Shown here: in pieces, positions 33,150 through 42,884 of the stretch
Position numbering within the stretch: position 1 is the stretch's first letter
Layout of the letters: each line of letters opens with the position of its first letter
Assembly (NCBI RefSeq): GCF_900099835.1
Contig: NZ_FNKP01000001.1
Location: 1,364,001-1,428,000 of the forward strand
DNA: 64,000 bases
Reading direction: 5' to 3'
Origin: Paraburkholderia fungorum
GTDB taxonomy: Bacteria; Pseudomonadota; Gammaproteobacteria; Burkholderiales; Burkholderiaceae
Translations under genes and position numbers: made by a program
Notes under the pieces: model-generated
What the model was told of the DNA's origin: nothing
Database searches by the model: none
Seen by the model: the letters and a program-made list of their open reading frames with translations, nothing else

Positions 33150-34951
33150 ACTCGAACAATGTCCTCCAGGCGGGGCTTTTCATCGTCGTGCTGCTGGCCG
33201 CCGCCGTGCCGGTGGCCCGCTATCTGAGTGCGGTGATGGATGGCAGCTCGCGCGTGGTCCGCTTCGGCGGCCCGCTCGAACGTTTGCTGTATCGCGTCGC
33301 GGGAGTCGATCCATCGCAGGAAATGGGCTGGAAGCACTACGCGATCGCCACTATCGCGTTCAATGTGATCGGCGTGCTGTTTCTTTACGGGCTGTTGCGC
33401 GTGCAAGGCTGGCTGCCCGCGAATCCGCAGCAATTCGGCCCGATGACGGTCGACGGCGCATTCAACACCGCGATCAGTTTCGTCGCCAATACCAACTGGC
33501 AGGACTACACACCCGAGCAGACTGTCAGCTATCTGACGCAGATGCTCGGCCTGACCGTGCAGAACTTCCTGTCCGCCGCCACCGGCATCGTGGTGGTGAT
33601 CGCGCTGATTCGCGGCTTCGGGCGGCACACCGCGCAAACCATCGGCAACTTCTGGGTCGACATCACGCGGGTGACGCTTTACGTGTTGCTGCCGATGTCG
33701 ATGATCGTCGCGGCTCTGTTGATGAGCCAGGGCGTGATCCAGAACTTCAAGGCCTATCAGGACGTCCCGACGCTGCAAACCACCAGCTACGCCGCGCCGA
33801 AACTCGACGCGCAAGGCAATCCGGTGAAGGACGCGAAGGGCAACGCGGTCACGGTCGATACGCCCGTCAAAACGCAGACCATCGCGATGGGCCCGGTCGC
33901 CTCGCAGGAAGCGATCAAGATGCTCGGCACCAACGGCGGCGGCTTCTTTAACGGCAACTCGGCGCATCCGTTCGAAAACCCGACGCCGTTCTCGAACTTC
34001 CTGGAAATCTTCTCGATCCTGATCATTCCGGCCGCGCTCGCACTGGTGTTCGGACGCATGATCGGCGACCGCAAGCAGGGCGTCGCCGTGCTCGCGGCGA
34101 TGACGATTGCGTTCGGCGTCTGCGTGTTCGGGGAAATCAGCGCGGAGCAAAGCGGCAATCCCGCGCTGACCGCGTTGAACGTCGATCAATCGGCGAATGC
34201 ATTGCAGTCGGGCGGCAATGCGGAAGGCAAGGAAACGCGCTTCGGCATCGCGCAATCGGGCATCTTCACGGTCGCGACCACGGCGGCTTCGTGCGGTGCG
34301 GTGGCGAATACGCACGACTCGCTGACGCCGATCGGCGGCCTCTACCCGATGCTGCTGATGCAACTCGGCGAAGTGATCTTCGGCGGCGTGGGCTCCGGGA
34401 TTTACGGGATGCTCGTGTTCGCGTTGCTCGCCGTGTTCGTCGCGGGGCTGATGATCGGCCGCACGCCCGAATACGTCGGCAAGAAGATCGAAGCGTACGA
34501 AATGAAGATGGTGTCGATCGTCGTGTTGCTGACGCCGCTGCTGGTGCTGGTCGGCACGTCGATCGCGGTGCTCACCGACGCGGGCAAGGCCGGTATCGCC
34601 AACCCGGGCGCGCATGGTTTCTCCGAAATCCTCTACGCGTTCAGCTCGGCCGCGAACAACAACGGCAGCGCGTTTGCGGGGCTGTCCGTGAATACGCCGT
34701 TCTACAACTGGCTCACTGGCATCGCGATGTGGTTCGGCCGCTTCGGCACGATCATTCCGGTGCTTGCAATCGCCGGCTCGCTTGCCGCGAAGAAGCGCAT
34801 CGGCGTGACCGGCGGCACGTTGCCGACGCATGGTCCGCTGTTCGTCGTGCTGTTGCTCGGCACGGTGCTGCTGGTGGGTGCGCTGACGTATGTGCCTGCG
34901 CTCGCGCTTGGCCCGGGTGTCGAACATCTGATGATGATGGGTGCGCATTGA
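33146..34951 (+). CDS. kdpA: K+-transporting ATPase subunit A (channel-like)
   Basis: A 601-residue polytopic membrane protein that carries the K+ selectivity filter of the KdpFABC pump. Filter-region motifs of the four repeats are visible: AISFVANTNWQDY, LGTNGGGFFNGNSAHPFENPTP, ATTAASCGAVANTHDSLTPIGG and FSSAANNNGSAFAGL. The length is slightly above E. coli KdpA (557), with extra residues in a loop near residues 205-235 (KLDAQGNPVKDAKGNAVTVD). It starts in the ATGA overlap with kdpF. kdpB begins 66 bases after its stop. Confidence 0.97.
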   Translation: MNSNNVLQAGLFIVVLLAAAVPVARYLSAVMDGSSRVVRFGGPLERLLYRVAGVDPSQEMGWKHYAIATIAFNVIGVLFLYGLLRVQGWLPANPQQFGPMTVDGAFNTAISFVANTNWQDYTPEQTVSYLTQMLGLTVQNFLSAATGIVVVIALIRGFGRHTAQTIGNFWVDITRVTLYVLLPMSMIVAALLMSQGVIQNFKAYQDVPTLQTTSYAAPKLDAQGNPVKDAKGNAVTVDTPVKTQTIAMGPVASQEAIKMLGTNGGGFFNGNSAHPFENPTPFSNFLEIFSILIIPAALALVFGRMIGDRKQGVAVLAAMTIAFGVCVFGEISAEQSGNPALTALNVDQSANALQSGGNAEGKETRFGIAQSGIFTVATTAASCGAVANTHDSLTPIGGLYPMLLMQLGEVIFGGVGSGIYGMLVFALLAVFVAGLMIGRTPEYVGKKIEAYEMKMVSIVVLLTPLLVLVGTSIAVLTDAGKAGIANPGAHGFSEILYAFSSAANNNGSAFAGLSVNTPFYNWLTGIAMWFGRFGTIIPVLAIAGSLAAKKRIGVTGGTLPTHGPLFVVLLLGTVLLVGALTYVPALALGPGVEHLMMMGAH

Positions 34952-35017
34952 TGCTGCCCAGACGGCCCATGGTTGAAAACGCGGTTGAAAAGCGCAAACG
35001 GGATATTCGAGGATTCA

Positions 35018-37129
35018 ATGACTGAACATAATGCAACCAGGTCCATGTTCGACCCGGCGCTGCTGCGCCCGGCGATCGTGGACTCCTTCAAGAAACTCAC
35101 GCCGCGCACGCAGTTCCGCAATCCGGTGATGTTCTGCGTGTACATCGGCAGCATTCTGACGACCATTCTGTGGGTCGCCGCGCTCGGCGGCCAGGCCGAG
35201 GCGCCCGCCGGTTTCATTCTGGCGGTGACGTTGTGGCTGTGGTTCACGGTGCTGTTCGCGAACTTCGCGGAAGCGCTCGCCGAAGGGCGCTCGAAAGCGC
35301 AGGCGGCATCGCTGCGCAGCGCGAAAAAAGACGTGATGGCGAAGAAGCTCAACGAGCCGCATCCGAAGTCGCCGATCCGCATTCTGACGGCTTCCGATCT
35401 GCGTAAAGGCGACGTCGTGCTGGTCGAAACCGGCGACGTGATTCCCGCCGACGGCGAAGTGATCGACGGCGTTGCGTCGGTCGACGAATCGGCGATCACC
35501 GGCGAATCCGCGCCGGTGATCCGCGAATCGGGCGGCGACTTCTCGTCGGTGACGGGCGGCACGCGCGTGCTCTCGGACTGGATCGTGGTGCGAGTCACCG
35601 CTAATCCGGGCGAGGCGTTTCTCGACCGGATGATCGCGATGGTCGAAGGCGCGAAGCGTCAGAAGACGCCGAACGAAATCGCGCTGACCATTCTGCTGGT
35701 CGCGTTGACCATCGTGATGCTGCTGGCCACCGCCACCTTGCTGCCGTTCTCGATGTTCTCCGTCGAAGCCGCCAAAGCAGGACATGTGGTGACGATTACC
35801 GCACTGGCCGCGCTGCTCGTGTGTCTGATTCCGACCACCATCGGCGGATTGTTGTCGGCGATCGGCGTGGCCGGCATGAGCCGGATGATGCAGGCCAACG
35901 TGATCGCGACGTCGGGCCGCGCGGTCGAAGCGGCCGGTGACGTGGACGTGCTGCTGCTCGACAAGACCGGCACGATCACGCTCGGCAACCGTCAGGCTTC
36001 GCAGTTCGTGCCGGCGCCTGGCGTGACCGAAGAAGCGCTCGCGGATGCCGCACAGTTGTCGTCGCTGGCGGACGAAACGCCGGAAGGCCGCAGCATCGTC
36101 GTGCTGGCGAAGCAGCGTTTCAATATCCGTCAACGCGATATGGCAACGCTGCACGCCGTGTTCCTCGCCTTCACCGCGCAGACGCGGATGAGCGGCGTCG
36201 ATATCTCACCCCAAGGGACTTCCTCCGGGGCGCCGAATCGCGAAATCCGCAAGGGTGCAGCCGACGCCGTGAAGCACTACGTCGAAGCCAACGGCGGCCG
36301 CTTCCCGACCGAAGTCAGCAACGCAGTCGCCGAAGTCGCACGACGCGGCAGCACGCCGCTCGTAGTCGCCGAGAAAGTCGAGCAGGGCGCGCGCGTGCTC
36401 GGCGTGATCGAGTTGAAGGACGTGGTGAAGGGCGGCATCAAGGAGCGCTTTGCCGAGTTGCGCAAGATGGGCATCAAGACGGTGATGGTGACCGGCGACA
36501 ACCGCCTGACCGCAGCGGCCATCGCGGCTGAAGCCGGGGTCGACGATTTCCTCGCCGAAGCCACGCCCGAAGCGAAGCTCGCCACCATTCGCGCGCATCA
36601 GGCCGAAGGCCGCCTCGTCGCGATGACCGGCGACGGCACCAACGACGCCCCCGCGCTCGCCCAGGCCGACGTCGCGGTTGCGATGAACACCGGCACGCAG
36701 GCCGCGAAAGAAGCCGGCAACATGGTCGATCTCGATTCGAATCCGACCAAGCTGATCGAGATTGTCGAGATCGGCAAGCAGATGCTGATGACGCGCGGCT
36801 CGCTCACCACGTTCTCGATTGCGAACGATATCGCCAAATACTTCGCGATCATTCCGGCCGCGTTCGCGACCACTTATCCGGCATTGAATGCGCTGAACGT
36901 GATGCATCTGGCGACGCCTGCGTCCGCGATCATGTCGGCGGTGATTTTCAACGCGCTGATCATCGTGCTGCTGATTCCGCTGGCGCTCAAAGGCGTGCGC
37001 TATCGCGCGCTCGGCGCGGCGATCCTGCTGCGCCGCAATCTGCTGATTTACGGCCTGGGCGGGATCGTCGTGCCGTTCATCGGCATCAAGCTGATCGATA
37101 TGGTGCTGGCCGCGTTCGGCTGGGTCTAA
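35018..37129 (+). CDS. kdpB: K+-transporting ATPase subunit B (P-type ATPase)
   Basis: A 703-residue P-type ATPase that powers KdpA. The phosphorylated Asp315 lies in [13 protein letters not shown], the actuator motif is [10 protein letters not shown], and the hinge is [23 protein letters not shown]. The start at 35018 has GAGG upstream and matches the family N terminus. Residues 397-406 ([10 protein letters not shown]) interrupt the nucleotide-binding domain between GVDI and NREIRKG, where E. coli KdpB has a single residue. The DNA there (36206-36235) has a CCCC...GGGG imperfectly palindromic look. The site is a surface loop, so activity should be retained. Confidence 0.97.
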   Translation: MTEHNATRSMFDPALLRPAIVDSFKKLTPRTQFRNPVMFCVYIGSILTTILWVAALGGQAEAPAGFILAVTLWLWFTVLFANFAEALAEGRSKAQAASLRSAKKDVMAKKLNEPHPKSPIRILTASDLRKGDVVLVETGDVIPADGEVIDGVASVDESAITGESAPVIRESGGDFSSVTGGTRVLSDWIVVRVTANPGEAFLDRMIAMVEGAKRQKTPNEIALTILLVALTIVMLLATATLLPFSMFSVEAAKAGHVVTITALAALLVCLIPTTIGGLLSAIGVAGMSRMMQANVIATSGRAVEAAGDVDVLLLDKTGTITLGNRQASQFVPAPGVTEEALADAAQLSSLADETPEGRSIVVLAKQRFNIRQRDMATLHAVFLAFTAQTRMSGVDISPQGTSSGAPNREIRKGAADAVKHYVEANGGRFPTEVSNAVAEVARRGSTPLVVAEKVEQGARVLGVIELKDVVKGGIKERFAELRKMGIKTVMVTGDNRLTAAAIAAEAGVDDFLAEATPEAKLATIRAHQAEGRLVAMTGDGTNDAPALAQADVAVAMNTGTQAAKEAGNMVDLDSNPTKLIEIVEIGKQMLMTRGSLTTFSIANDIAKYFAIIPAAFATTYPALNALNVMHLATPASAIMSAVIFNALIIVLLIPLALKGVRYRALGAAILLRRNLLIYGLGGIVVPFIGIKLIDMVLAAFGWV

Positions 37130-37159
37130 CCGCACTGGAATCAAAGGGAACTACCCATC

Positions 37160-37738
37160 ATGAAAAATCTGTTCCGTCCGTTGACCGTGATCTTCGCGGT
37201 GCTCACCGCCGTCACCGGACTCGCTTATCCCGCCGTGATGACGGCAGTCGGTCAGGTGGCTTTCCGCGATCAGGCCAACGGCAGCCTGCTTGAACAGGAC
37301 GGCAAGGTGGTCGGCTCGCAACTGATCGGCCAGCAGTTCGACGCGCCGCAGTACTTCTGGGGACGTCTGTCGGCAAGCAGCCCGATGCCGTATAACGCGC
37401 TCGGTTCGGGCGGCTCGAATCTCGGGCCGACCAATCCGGCGTTGCTCGATGAAGTGAAAGGCCGGCTCGACGCGTTGAAGGCCGCCGGGACCGATATGTC
37501 GAAGCCCGTTCCCGTCGATCTGGTGACGTCGTCCGGCAGCGGTCTCGATCCCGAGATCAGTCCGGCTGCGGCCGCGTATCAGATCGAACGCGTGGCGAAA
37601 GCGCGGCAGCTCGCGCCGAACGACGTGCAGGCGCTGGTCGACCGGTATACGACCGGCCGTCAGTTCGGCCTTCTCGGCGAACCGCGCGTGAACGTGCTGA
37701 AGCTGAATCTCGCGCTGGATGAGATGAAGCGAGGTTGA
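37160..37738 (+). CDS. kdpC: K+-transporting ATPase subunit C
   Basis: A 192-residue protein with one N-terminal membrane helix (residues about 9-29, [20 protein letters not shown]) and a periplasmic domain. Typical segments are [34 protein letters not shown], the [20 protein letters not shown] motif and the ending [18 protein letters not shown]. KdpC assists K+ binding and assembly of the pump. It follows kdpB by 30 bases with AAGGGA upstream. Confidence 0.97.
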   Translation: MKNLFRPLTVIFAVLTAVTGLAYPAVMTAVGQVAFRDQANGSLLEQDGKVVGSQLIGQQFDAPQYFWGRLSASSPMPYNALGSGGSNLGPTNPALLDEVKGRLDALKAAGTDMSKPVPVDLVTSSGSGLDPEISPAAAAYQIERVAKARQLAPNDVQALVDRYTTGRQFGLLGEPRVNVLKLNLALDEMKRG

Positions 37739-37753
37739 ACGTCGAAGCTCGTG

Positions 37754-37782
37754 AAAGGCGGTGTCTGCGTGATGCCGCCTTT
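37754..37782 (+). terminator. Hairpin between kdpC and kdpD
   Basis: An eight-pair stem AAAGGCGG / CCGCCTTT with a 13-base loop, followed within five bases by a TTTTT run. It lies 15 bases beyond the kdpC stop and probably ends or reduces transcription into kdpDE, giving regulators and pump different levels. Confidence 0.6.
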
Positions 37783-37912
37783 GCCTTTTTGGCCGCTTAC
37801 CCTGCACGGCAGCATCGCTGCACGAACCCGCACAGCACGCTATTTGCGAGGCGGCGTTCGCCGTGCCACCATGCACACACCGCCGCCCGCTCGCCTATGA
37901 CAACCATCCAGC

Positions 37913-40807
37913 ATGAACCGCCCCGATCCTGACGAACTGCTCGACAAGCTGCAACGTGACGAAGAAAAGCGTCAGCGCGGCAGGCTGAAGATTTTCTTCG
38001 GCGCGTCGGCGGGCGTGGGCAAGACCTACGCGATGTTGCAGGCCGCGCGCCGCCGTCACGACGAAGGCGCGGACGTGCTGATCGGCATCGCCGAAACGCA
38101 TGGCCGCAGCGAAACCGCTGCGCTGCTCGACGGGCTCGACGTGCTGCCGCTCGCGCATATCGACTATCGCGGCCGCAAGCTCGGCGAGTTCGATCTCGAC
38201 GCCGCGCTCGAGCGCAAGCCGCAACTGATTCTCGTCGACGAACTCGCGCATTCGAACGTGCAGGGCGCGCGCCATCTGAAGCGTTGGCAGGACGTGTATG
38301 AACTGCTCGACGGGGGCATCGACGTTTATACGACGGTCAACGTCCAGCATCTGGAAAGCCTGAACGACGTGGTCGGCCAGATCACCGGTATTCGCGTATG
38401 GGAGACGGTGCCCGACCGCGTGTTCGATCACGCCGACGAAGTCACGCTGGTCGATCTGCCCGCTGAAGAACTGCTCGACCGGATGCGCGACGGCAAGGTG
38501 TATCTGCCGCAGCAGGCCGAGCGCGCAGTGCGCAATTTCTTCCGCAAAGGCAATCTGATTGCGCTGCGCGAACTGGCGCTGCGCCGCACGGCGGATCGCG
38601 TCGATGCGCAGATGCGCGAGTATCGCGCCGACCGCTCCATTCAACGTATCTGGCAGGCGCGCGAGCGTTTGCTGGTGTGCGTCGGCCCTGGGCCCGAGGC
38701 GCCCGCGCTGGTGCGCGCGGCGGCGCGGCTTGCCGCGAGTCTCAAGGCCGACTGGCTCGCCGTCTATGTCGAAACCCCCGCGCTGCAGCGTCTGCCCGAC
38801 GCGCGCCGCGAACGCACGCTGAACGCATTGAAGCTCGCCGCCGAACTCGGCGCCGAAACCGCGACGCTCGCGGCTGCCGATGCGCTTACCGCGCTGATCG
38901 GCTATGCGCAGGCGCGCAACGTGTCGAAGCTGGTGGCGGGCGCGTCGTCGCGAACCGGGGTGCGGCGCTGGCTGCGCAAGCCGCTTGGCGAGCGCATCGC
39001 GGAGCAGACCGGCGACCTCGATCTCACGCTGATCCGCACGTCGTCGTTACGCGCCGACGGCGAGCATCGGCAGTTGCTGAACACCACCGCGAACGCCTGG
39101 CGCGAGGCGCTGAGCGCGGCGCGCGAACGCCGTTCGCCGCCGCGTGCGTACGGCATCGCGCTGGCGATCTGCTCAGGCATTACGGTGCTGGCGAGCCGCC
39201 TGATCGACCACATCGATCTGGCGAACCTCGTGATGCTGTATCTGCTCGGCGTGATTTTTACCGCCGTGAAGCTGGGCAGAGGACCGGGCGTCGTGCTGTC
39301 GTTTCTCAGCGTCGCCGCGTTCGATTTTTTCTTCGTGCCGCCGCGCATGTCGCTGTCGGTGTCCGACACGCAGTATCTGCTGACGTTTTTTGGCATGCTG
39401 CTGACTTCGCTCGTGATCAGCCATCTGACGTCGAGCCTGCGCCGTGAGGCGAGTGTCGCGCGACGCCGAGAGCAGCGCACCGGCGCGATGTACGCGATGG
39501 CGCGCGAACTGGCGGCGGCGCTGACCACCGAGCAGATCGTCGGGATCGGCAGCCGGCATGTGAGCGAAGTGTTCGGCGCGCGCGTCGCGATCCTGTTGCC
39601 CGACAGCGCGGATCAGGTCAAACAGAAAATCGAGGACCCGGACGCGGCGATCACGCTCGAAGGCGAACTGCTCGATAGCGACGTCGGCCAGTGGGTCTAC
39701 GATCAGCAGAAGCCTGCCGGGCGCGGCACCGACACGTTGCCCGCCGCGAGCGCGCTGTATCTGCCGCTGAAGGCGCCGATGCGCACGCGTGGTGTGCTCG
39801 CCGTCGTGCTGCGCGACGAGCGCGAACTGGACGTGCCCGAGCGGCAGCGCATGCTCGACGCGTTCGCCGCGCAGATCGCGCTGGCGCTGGAACGCGTGCA
39901 TTACGTCGATATCGCGCGCGACGCGCTCGTCAATATGGAATCGGAGCGGCTGCGCAACTCGCTGCTGTCCGCGATCTCGCACGATCTGCGCACGCCGTTG
40001 ACGACCATCGTCGGTTTTTCGTCGATGCTGGCGCAATCGCGCGAGGCTCATCCCGGCGCGCAACCCGGCGACGACCTGGTCGAAGCGATTCACGAAGAAG
40101 CTTTACGGATGACGGGCATCGTCACGAATCTGCTCGATATGGCGCGGCTGCAGGCAGGCAGTCTGCAACTGAATCAGCAGTGGACGCTGCTCGAGGAAAC
40201 CGTCGGCGCCGCATTGCGCGCGTGCAGGCGCGTGCTGGCGGGTCATCCGGTGCAGGTGAAGCTGCCCGCCGATCTGCCGCTGCTGCATCTCGACGCGGTG
40301 CTGATGGAGCGGCTCTTTTCGAACCTGTTCGAAAACGCCGCCAAATACACCGCGCCGGCTTCGCCGTTGACGATCGGTGCGCAACGGCTGGACGCGGACG
40401 GCCGCGCGCTGGTCCGCGTGACGGTCGACGATAACGGCCCAGGTTTGCCCGCTGGCATGGAAGCACGCGTGTTCGAGAAATTTACGCGCGGCGAGAAGGA
40501 ATCGGCGAAGCCGGGCATCGGTCTCGGCCTTGCGATCTGCCGCGCGATCGTCGAAGCGCACGGCGGTACAATCGGCGCGCTCAACCGGATCGCCGCGGAT
40601 GGCCGCGTGGAAGGCGCGCGCTTCTGGTTCACGCTGCCGGTCGACACGCCGCCCGATGCACCAGAGCCGCTGGAAGACGAAGCGATTGAACCGCTGGTTC
40701 ATGCTGAACTGGGCGCCGTGATGCGCACCGATGCCGATGTCGCGCAACCTGCGGCTTCCAGCCACACCTCACCCCACAACCCGCTTTCCAAGCCTACCCA
40801 TGAGTGA
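37913..40807 (+). CDS. kdpD: Sensor histidine kinase KdpD
   Basis: A 964-residue membrane sensor of K+ limitation and turgor. The N-terminal KdpD domain has the Walker A-like GASAGVGKTYAML (near residues 27-39) and VDELAHSNVQG (Walker B-like). A Usp-like domain spans about residues 250-370. Four close membrane helices lie near 400-500 (DUF4118), then a GAF domain (about 530-660). The kinase core has His690 in ISHDLRTPLTT, an N box NLFENAAKYT and a G2 box GIGLGLAICRAIV. The tail is about 50 residues longer than E. coli KdpD. It overlaps kdpE by eight bases. Confidence 0.96.
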   Translation: MNRPDPDELLDKLQRDEEKRQRGRLKIFFGASAGVGKTYAMLQAARRRHDEGADVLIGIAETHGRSETAALLDGLDVLPLAHIDYRGRKLGEFDLDAALERKPQLILVDELAHSNVQGARHLKRWQDVYELLDGGIDVYTTVNVQHLESLNDVVGQITGIRVWETVPDRVFDHADEVTLVDLPAEELLDRMRDGKVYLPQQAERAVRNFFRKGNLIALRELALRRTADRVDAQMREYRADRSIQRIWQARERLLVCVGPGPEAPALVRAAARLAASLKADWLAVYVETPALQRLPDARRERTLNALKLAAELGAETATLAAADALTALIGYAQARNVSKLVAGASSRTGVRRWLRKPLGERIAEQTGDLDLTLIRTSSLRADGEHRQLLNTTANAWREALSAARERRSPPRAYGIALAICSGITVLASRLIDHIDLANLVMLYLLGVIFTAVKLGRGPGVVLSFLSVAAFDFFFVPPRMSLSVSDTQYLLTFFGMLLTSLVISHLTSSLRREASVARRREQRTGAMYAMARELAAALTTEQIVGIGSRHVSEVFGARVAILLPDSADQVKQKIEDPDAAITLEGELLDSDVGQWVYDQQKPAGRGTDTLPAASALYLPLKAPMRTRGVLAVVLRDERELDVPERQRMLDAFAAQIALALERVHYVDIARDALVNMESERLRNSLLSAISHDLRTPLTTIVGFSSMLAQSREAHPGAQPGDDLVEAIHEEALRMTGIVTNLLDMARLQAGSLQLNQQWTLLEETVGAALRACRRVLAGHPVQVKLPADLPLLHLDAVLMERLFSNLFENAAKYTAPASPLTIGAQRLDADGRALVRVTVDDNGPGLPAGMEARVFEKFTRGEKESAKPGIGLGLAICRAIVEAHGGTIGALNRIAADGRVEGARFWFTLPVDTPPDAPEPLEDEAIEPLVHAELGAVMRTDADVAQPAASSHTSPHNPLSKPTHE

Positions 40808-41498
40808 CCCGAGCATCACGGTCGTCCTGATCGAAGACGAAAAGCAGATTCGCCGCTTCGTGCGCACGGCGCTGGAAGGCGAGGGCATCGTCGTGCACGA
40901 CGCCGAAACCGGCAAGCAGGGTCTCGTCGAAGCCGCGACGCGCAAGCCCGACCTGGTTATCGTCGATCTCGGCCTGCCTGACACCGACGGCCTCGACGTG
41001 ATCCGCGAATTGCGGGGCTGGAGCGAGTTGCCGGTGATCGTGCTGTCGGCGCGGACCCAGGAAAGCGAAAAAGTCGCCGCACTCGATGCCGGTGCGGACG
41101 ACTATCTGACCAAACCGTTTGGCGTCTCCGAGTTGCTGGCGCGAATCCGCGCGCATATGCGCCGGCGCAACCAGGGCGGCGCGAACGAATCGCCGCAGGT
41201 GCATTTCGGCGCGGTCACGGTCGACCTCGCTTTGAGGCAAGTGACGCGCGACGGCGCGGCGATCCATCTGACGCCGATCGAATACCGGCTGCTTGCGACG
41301 CTCGTGCGTCATGCGGGCCGCGTGCTGACGCACCGACAGTTGTTGCGCGACGTGTGGGGGCCGTCGCATGTCGAGAGTTCTCACTATCTGCGCATTTACA
41401 TGGCGCATCTGCGCGGCAAGCTGGAGCGCGATCCGGCGCAACCGGAGCATATCGTCACGGAGACGGGAGTCGGTTACCGGCTGGTGGGCGCGGCTTAA
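40800..41498 (+). CDS. kdpE: Response regulator KdpE
   Basis: A 232-residue OmpR/PhoB-type regulator. The receiver domain has Asp56 (VIVDLGLPDTDG) as the phosphorylation site, the switch residue in VLSARTQ and Lys in LTKPFG. The winged-helix DNA-binding domain ends in SSHYLRIYMAHLRGKLERDP...TETGVGYRLV. With KdpD it activates kdpFABC when K+ is low. The start lies inside the end of kdpD (eight-base overlap), so it is translationally coupled. Confidence 0.96.
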   Translation: MSDPSITVVLIEDEKQIRRFVRTALEGEGIVVHDAETGKQGLVEAATRKPDLVIVDLGLPDTDGLDVIRELRGWSELPVIVLSARTQESEKVAALDAGADDYLTKPFGVSELLARIRAHMRRRNQGGANESPQVHFGAVTVDLALRQVTRDGAAIHLTPIEYRLLATLVRHAGRVLTHRQLLRDVWGPSHVESSHYLRIYMAHLRGKLERDPAQPEHIVTETGVGYRLVGAA

Positions 41499-41582
41499 TG
41501 GCGTTTAACGGCGCTTCAACACCGATTTAACCGCTGCGATATAGCGGATTCCCGCGCCAATTCAGCACACATTTCATTTTGA

Positions 41583-41588
41583 TATAAT
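41583..41588 (+). promoter_or_regulatory. -10 box of the gdx/sugE promoter
   Basis: A perfect TATAAT. A weak -35 candidate, TTCAGC, lies at 41561-41566 with a 16-base spacer. Transcription would start near 41595, directly before the first riboswitch hairpin, which supports the assignment. Confidence 0.7.
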
Positions 41589-41596
41589 TACGTTTC

Positions 41597-41639
41597 GTAA
41601 GGACGACCTTACGCATCTGTCACAAACGGGGACGGCCCC
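41597..41639 (+). ncRNA. Guanidine-II (mini-ykkC) riboswitch
   Basis: Two hairpins with the ACGR loops that define this class: GTAAGG-ACGA-CCTTAC (41597-41612) and GGGG-ACGG-CCCC (41628-41639), joined by a 15-base linker. Two such loops dimerise and bind two guanidinium ions. The structure ends 11 bases before the GGAGCGG ribosome binding site of the downstream gdx gene. This suggests control of translation initiation, the usual mode in Proteobacteria. The downstream gene being a guanidinium exporter confirms the call. Confidence 0.92.
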
Positions 41640-41661
41640 ATTTTCATTCTGGAGCGGTCTC

Positions 41662-41982
41662 ATGTCCTGGTTTCTGCTGCTGATTGCCGGTTTGCTCGAA
41701 GTCGCGTGGGCGGCCGGCCTCAAAACTTCCGAAGGTTTCACCCGCTTGTGGCCGTCCGTGTTCACGGTCGTGACCGCGCTCTGCAGCTTCGCGCTGCTCG
41801 CCGTCGCGATGCGCCAGTTGCCGCTCGGCACGGCCTACGCCGTGTGGACGGGGATCGGCGCGGTCGGCGCGTTCATCTTCGGTATCGTGATGATGGGCGA
41901 GGCGTTGACGGTCGCGCGGGTCGCTAGCGCGGCGCTGATCGTGATCGGTCTGATCGGATTGAAGCTGTCGTCGGGACACTAG
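41662..41982 (+). CDS. sugE: Guanidinium exporter, SMR family (Gdx/SugE)
   Basis: A 106-residue small multidrug resistance protein with four membrane helices. The essential Glu13 lies in [18 protein letters not shown], which is the Gdx rather than the EmrE signature. The second half reads [20 protein letters not shown]. Gdx proteins are dual-topology dimers that exchange guanidinium for protons. The gene sits directly under a guanidine-II riboswitch, so it should be induced by guanidine. GGAGCGG precedes the ATG. It appears monocistronic; a 20-base palindrome follows the stop. Confidence 0.95.
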   Translation: MSWFLLLIAGLLEVAWAAGLKTSEGFTRLWPSVFTVVTALCSFALLAVAMRQLPLGTAYAVWTGIGAVGAFIFGIVMMGEALTVARVASAALIVIGLIGLKLSSGH

Positions 41983-41990
41983 GTTTTAGT

Positions 41991-42010
41991 ATTTGCCTGA
42001 TCAGGCAAAT
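41991..42010. repeat. 20-base perfect palindrome after sugE
   Basis: ATTTGCCT GATC AGGCAAAT reads the same on both strands, eight bases beyond the sugE stop. It can form an eight-pair hairpin with a GATC loop but lacks a T-run. It may be a weak terminator or an operator for a dimeric regulator of the DUF4126 gene downstream. Confidence 0.55.
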
Positions 42011-42272
42011 CGATTAATCCCAGGAAAATACAACTGGCATGCCAATCGGTATGTCGGTTGTATGCCGATTTAACCGCGCTACTTGAAGCCACCAATTAAT
42101 TACTCGCTGCGGCCGGTGAATTAACGTGGCTATAATGAGATGGAATACATCTGACGTTGCCCGCGGCCACTTTGGCGCGGCCGGCTTGGCGCGGGTCTGA
42201 CGACTTCGACGCGGGCTTTATCCGACCCGCCCGTCGAAGCGCCCGGCACGCACAGCGCGCCTGGAGGCGGCC

Positions 42273-42884
42273 ATGCTTGAATCACTTTCGCTCGCTGCGG
42301 GTCTCTCATGGGGCAGCGGCCTGCGCCTCTATCTGACGGTCCTGCTGGCCGGCGTGTTCGAACGCCTCGGCCTCATCCATCTTCCCGATACGCTGTCCGC
42401 GCTGTCGTCGCCGTGGGTGATCGGCGTGGCGGCGGTGCTGACCGTCACCGAATTTCTCGCCGATAAAATTCCCGCGTTCGATTCGTTATGGGATGCGGTT
42501 CATACGTTCATTCGCATTCCGGCGGGCGCGGTGCTGGCCGCCGGTGCGCTCGGTCACGCCGATCCGGCTCTGCTGACGGTTGCCGCGCTCGCGGGCGGTA
42601 CGCTGGCGGGCACCGCGCATCTGGCGAAAGCGGGCACGCGCGCGCTGATCAATCTGTCGCCGGAACCGGTGTCGAATGTCGTGACATCGACCGCTGAAGA
42701 CGGTCTCGTGGTTGGCGGCATGCTGCTGGCGCTGTTCGTGCCGCTGATCTTTCTGGTTTTGATGGTGGGCTTCCTGATGCTGGCCGGCTGGGCGTTGCCC
42801 CGGCTCTGGCGCGGCGTGCAGGGCGGTTTTCGCGGCATGGCGACCCATATGGTGTCGCGTTTTGCCAGGAGCAGGCACGATTGA
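42273..42884 (+). CDS. DUF4126 family membrane protein
   Basis: A 203-residue integral membrane protein with about five hydrophobic segments. It begins MLESLSLAAGLSWGSGLRLY; the GSGLRLYLTV, EFLADKIPAFDSLWDAVHTF and PAGAVLAAGALG stretches are typical of DUF4126. The function of this family is unknown. Its TGA stop lies within the TTGA start of the following permease gene, so the two are translationally coupled and may act together. It is preceded by about 290 bases of AT-richer DNA with a TATAAT at 42131-42136 that could be its -10 box. Confidence 0.85.
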   Translation: MLESLSLAAGLSWGSGLRLYLTVLLAGVFERLGLIHLPDTLSALSSPWVIGVAAVLTVTEFLADKIPAFDSLWDAVHTFIRIPAGAVLAAGALGHADPALLTVAALAGGTLAGTAHLAKAGTRALINLSPEPVSNVVTSTAEDGLVVGGMLLALFVPLIFLVLMVGFLMLAGWALPRLWRGVQGGFRGMATHMVSRFARSRHD

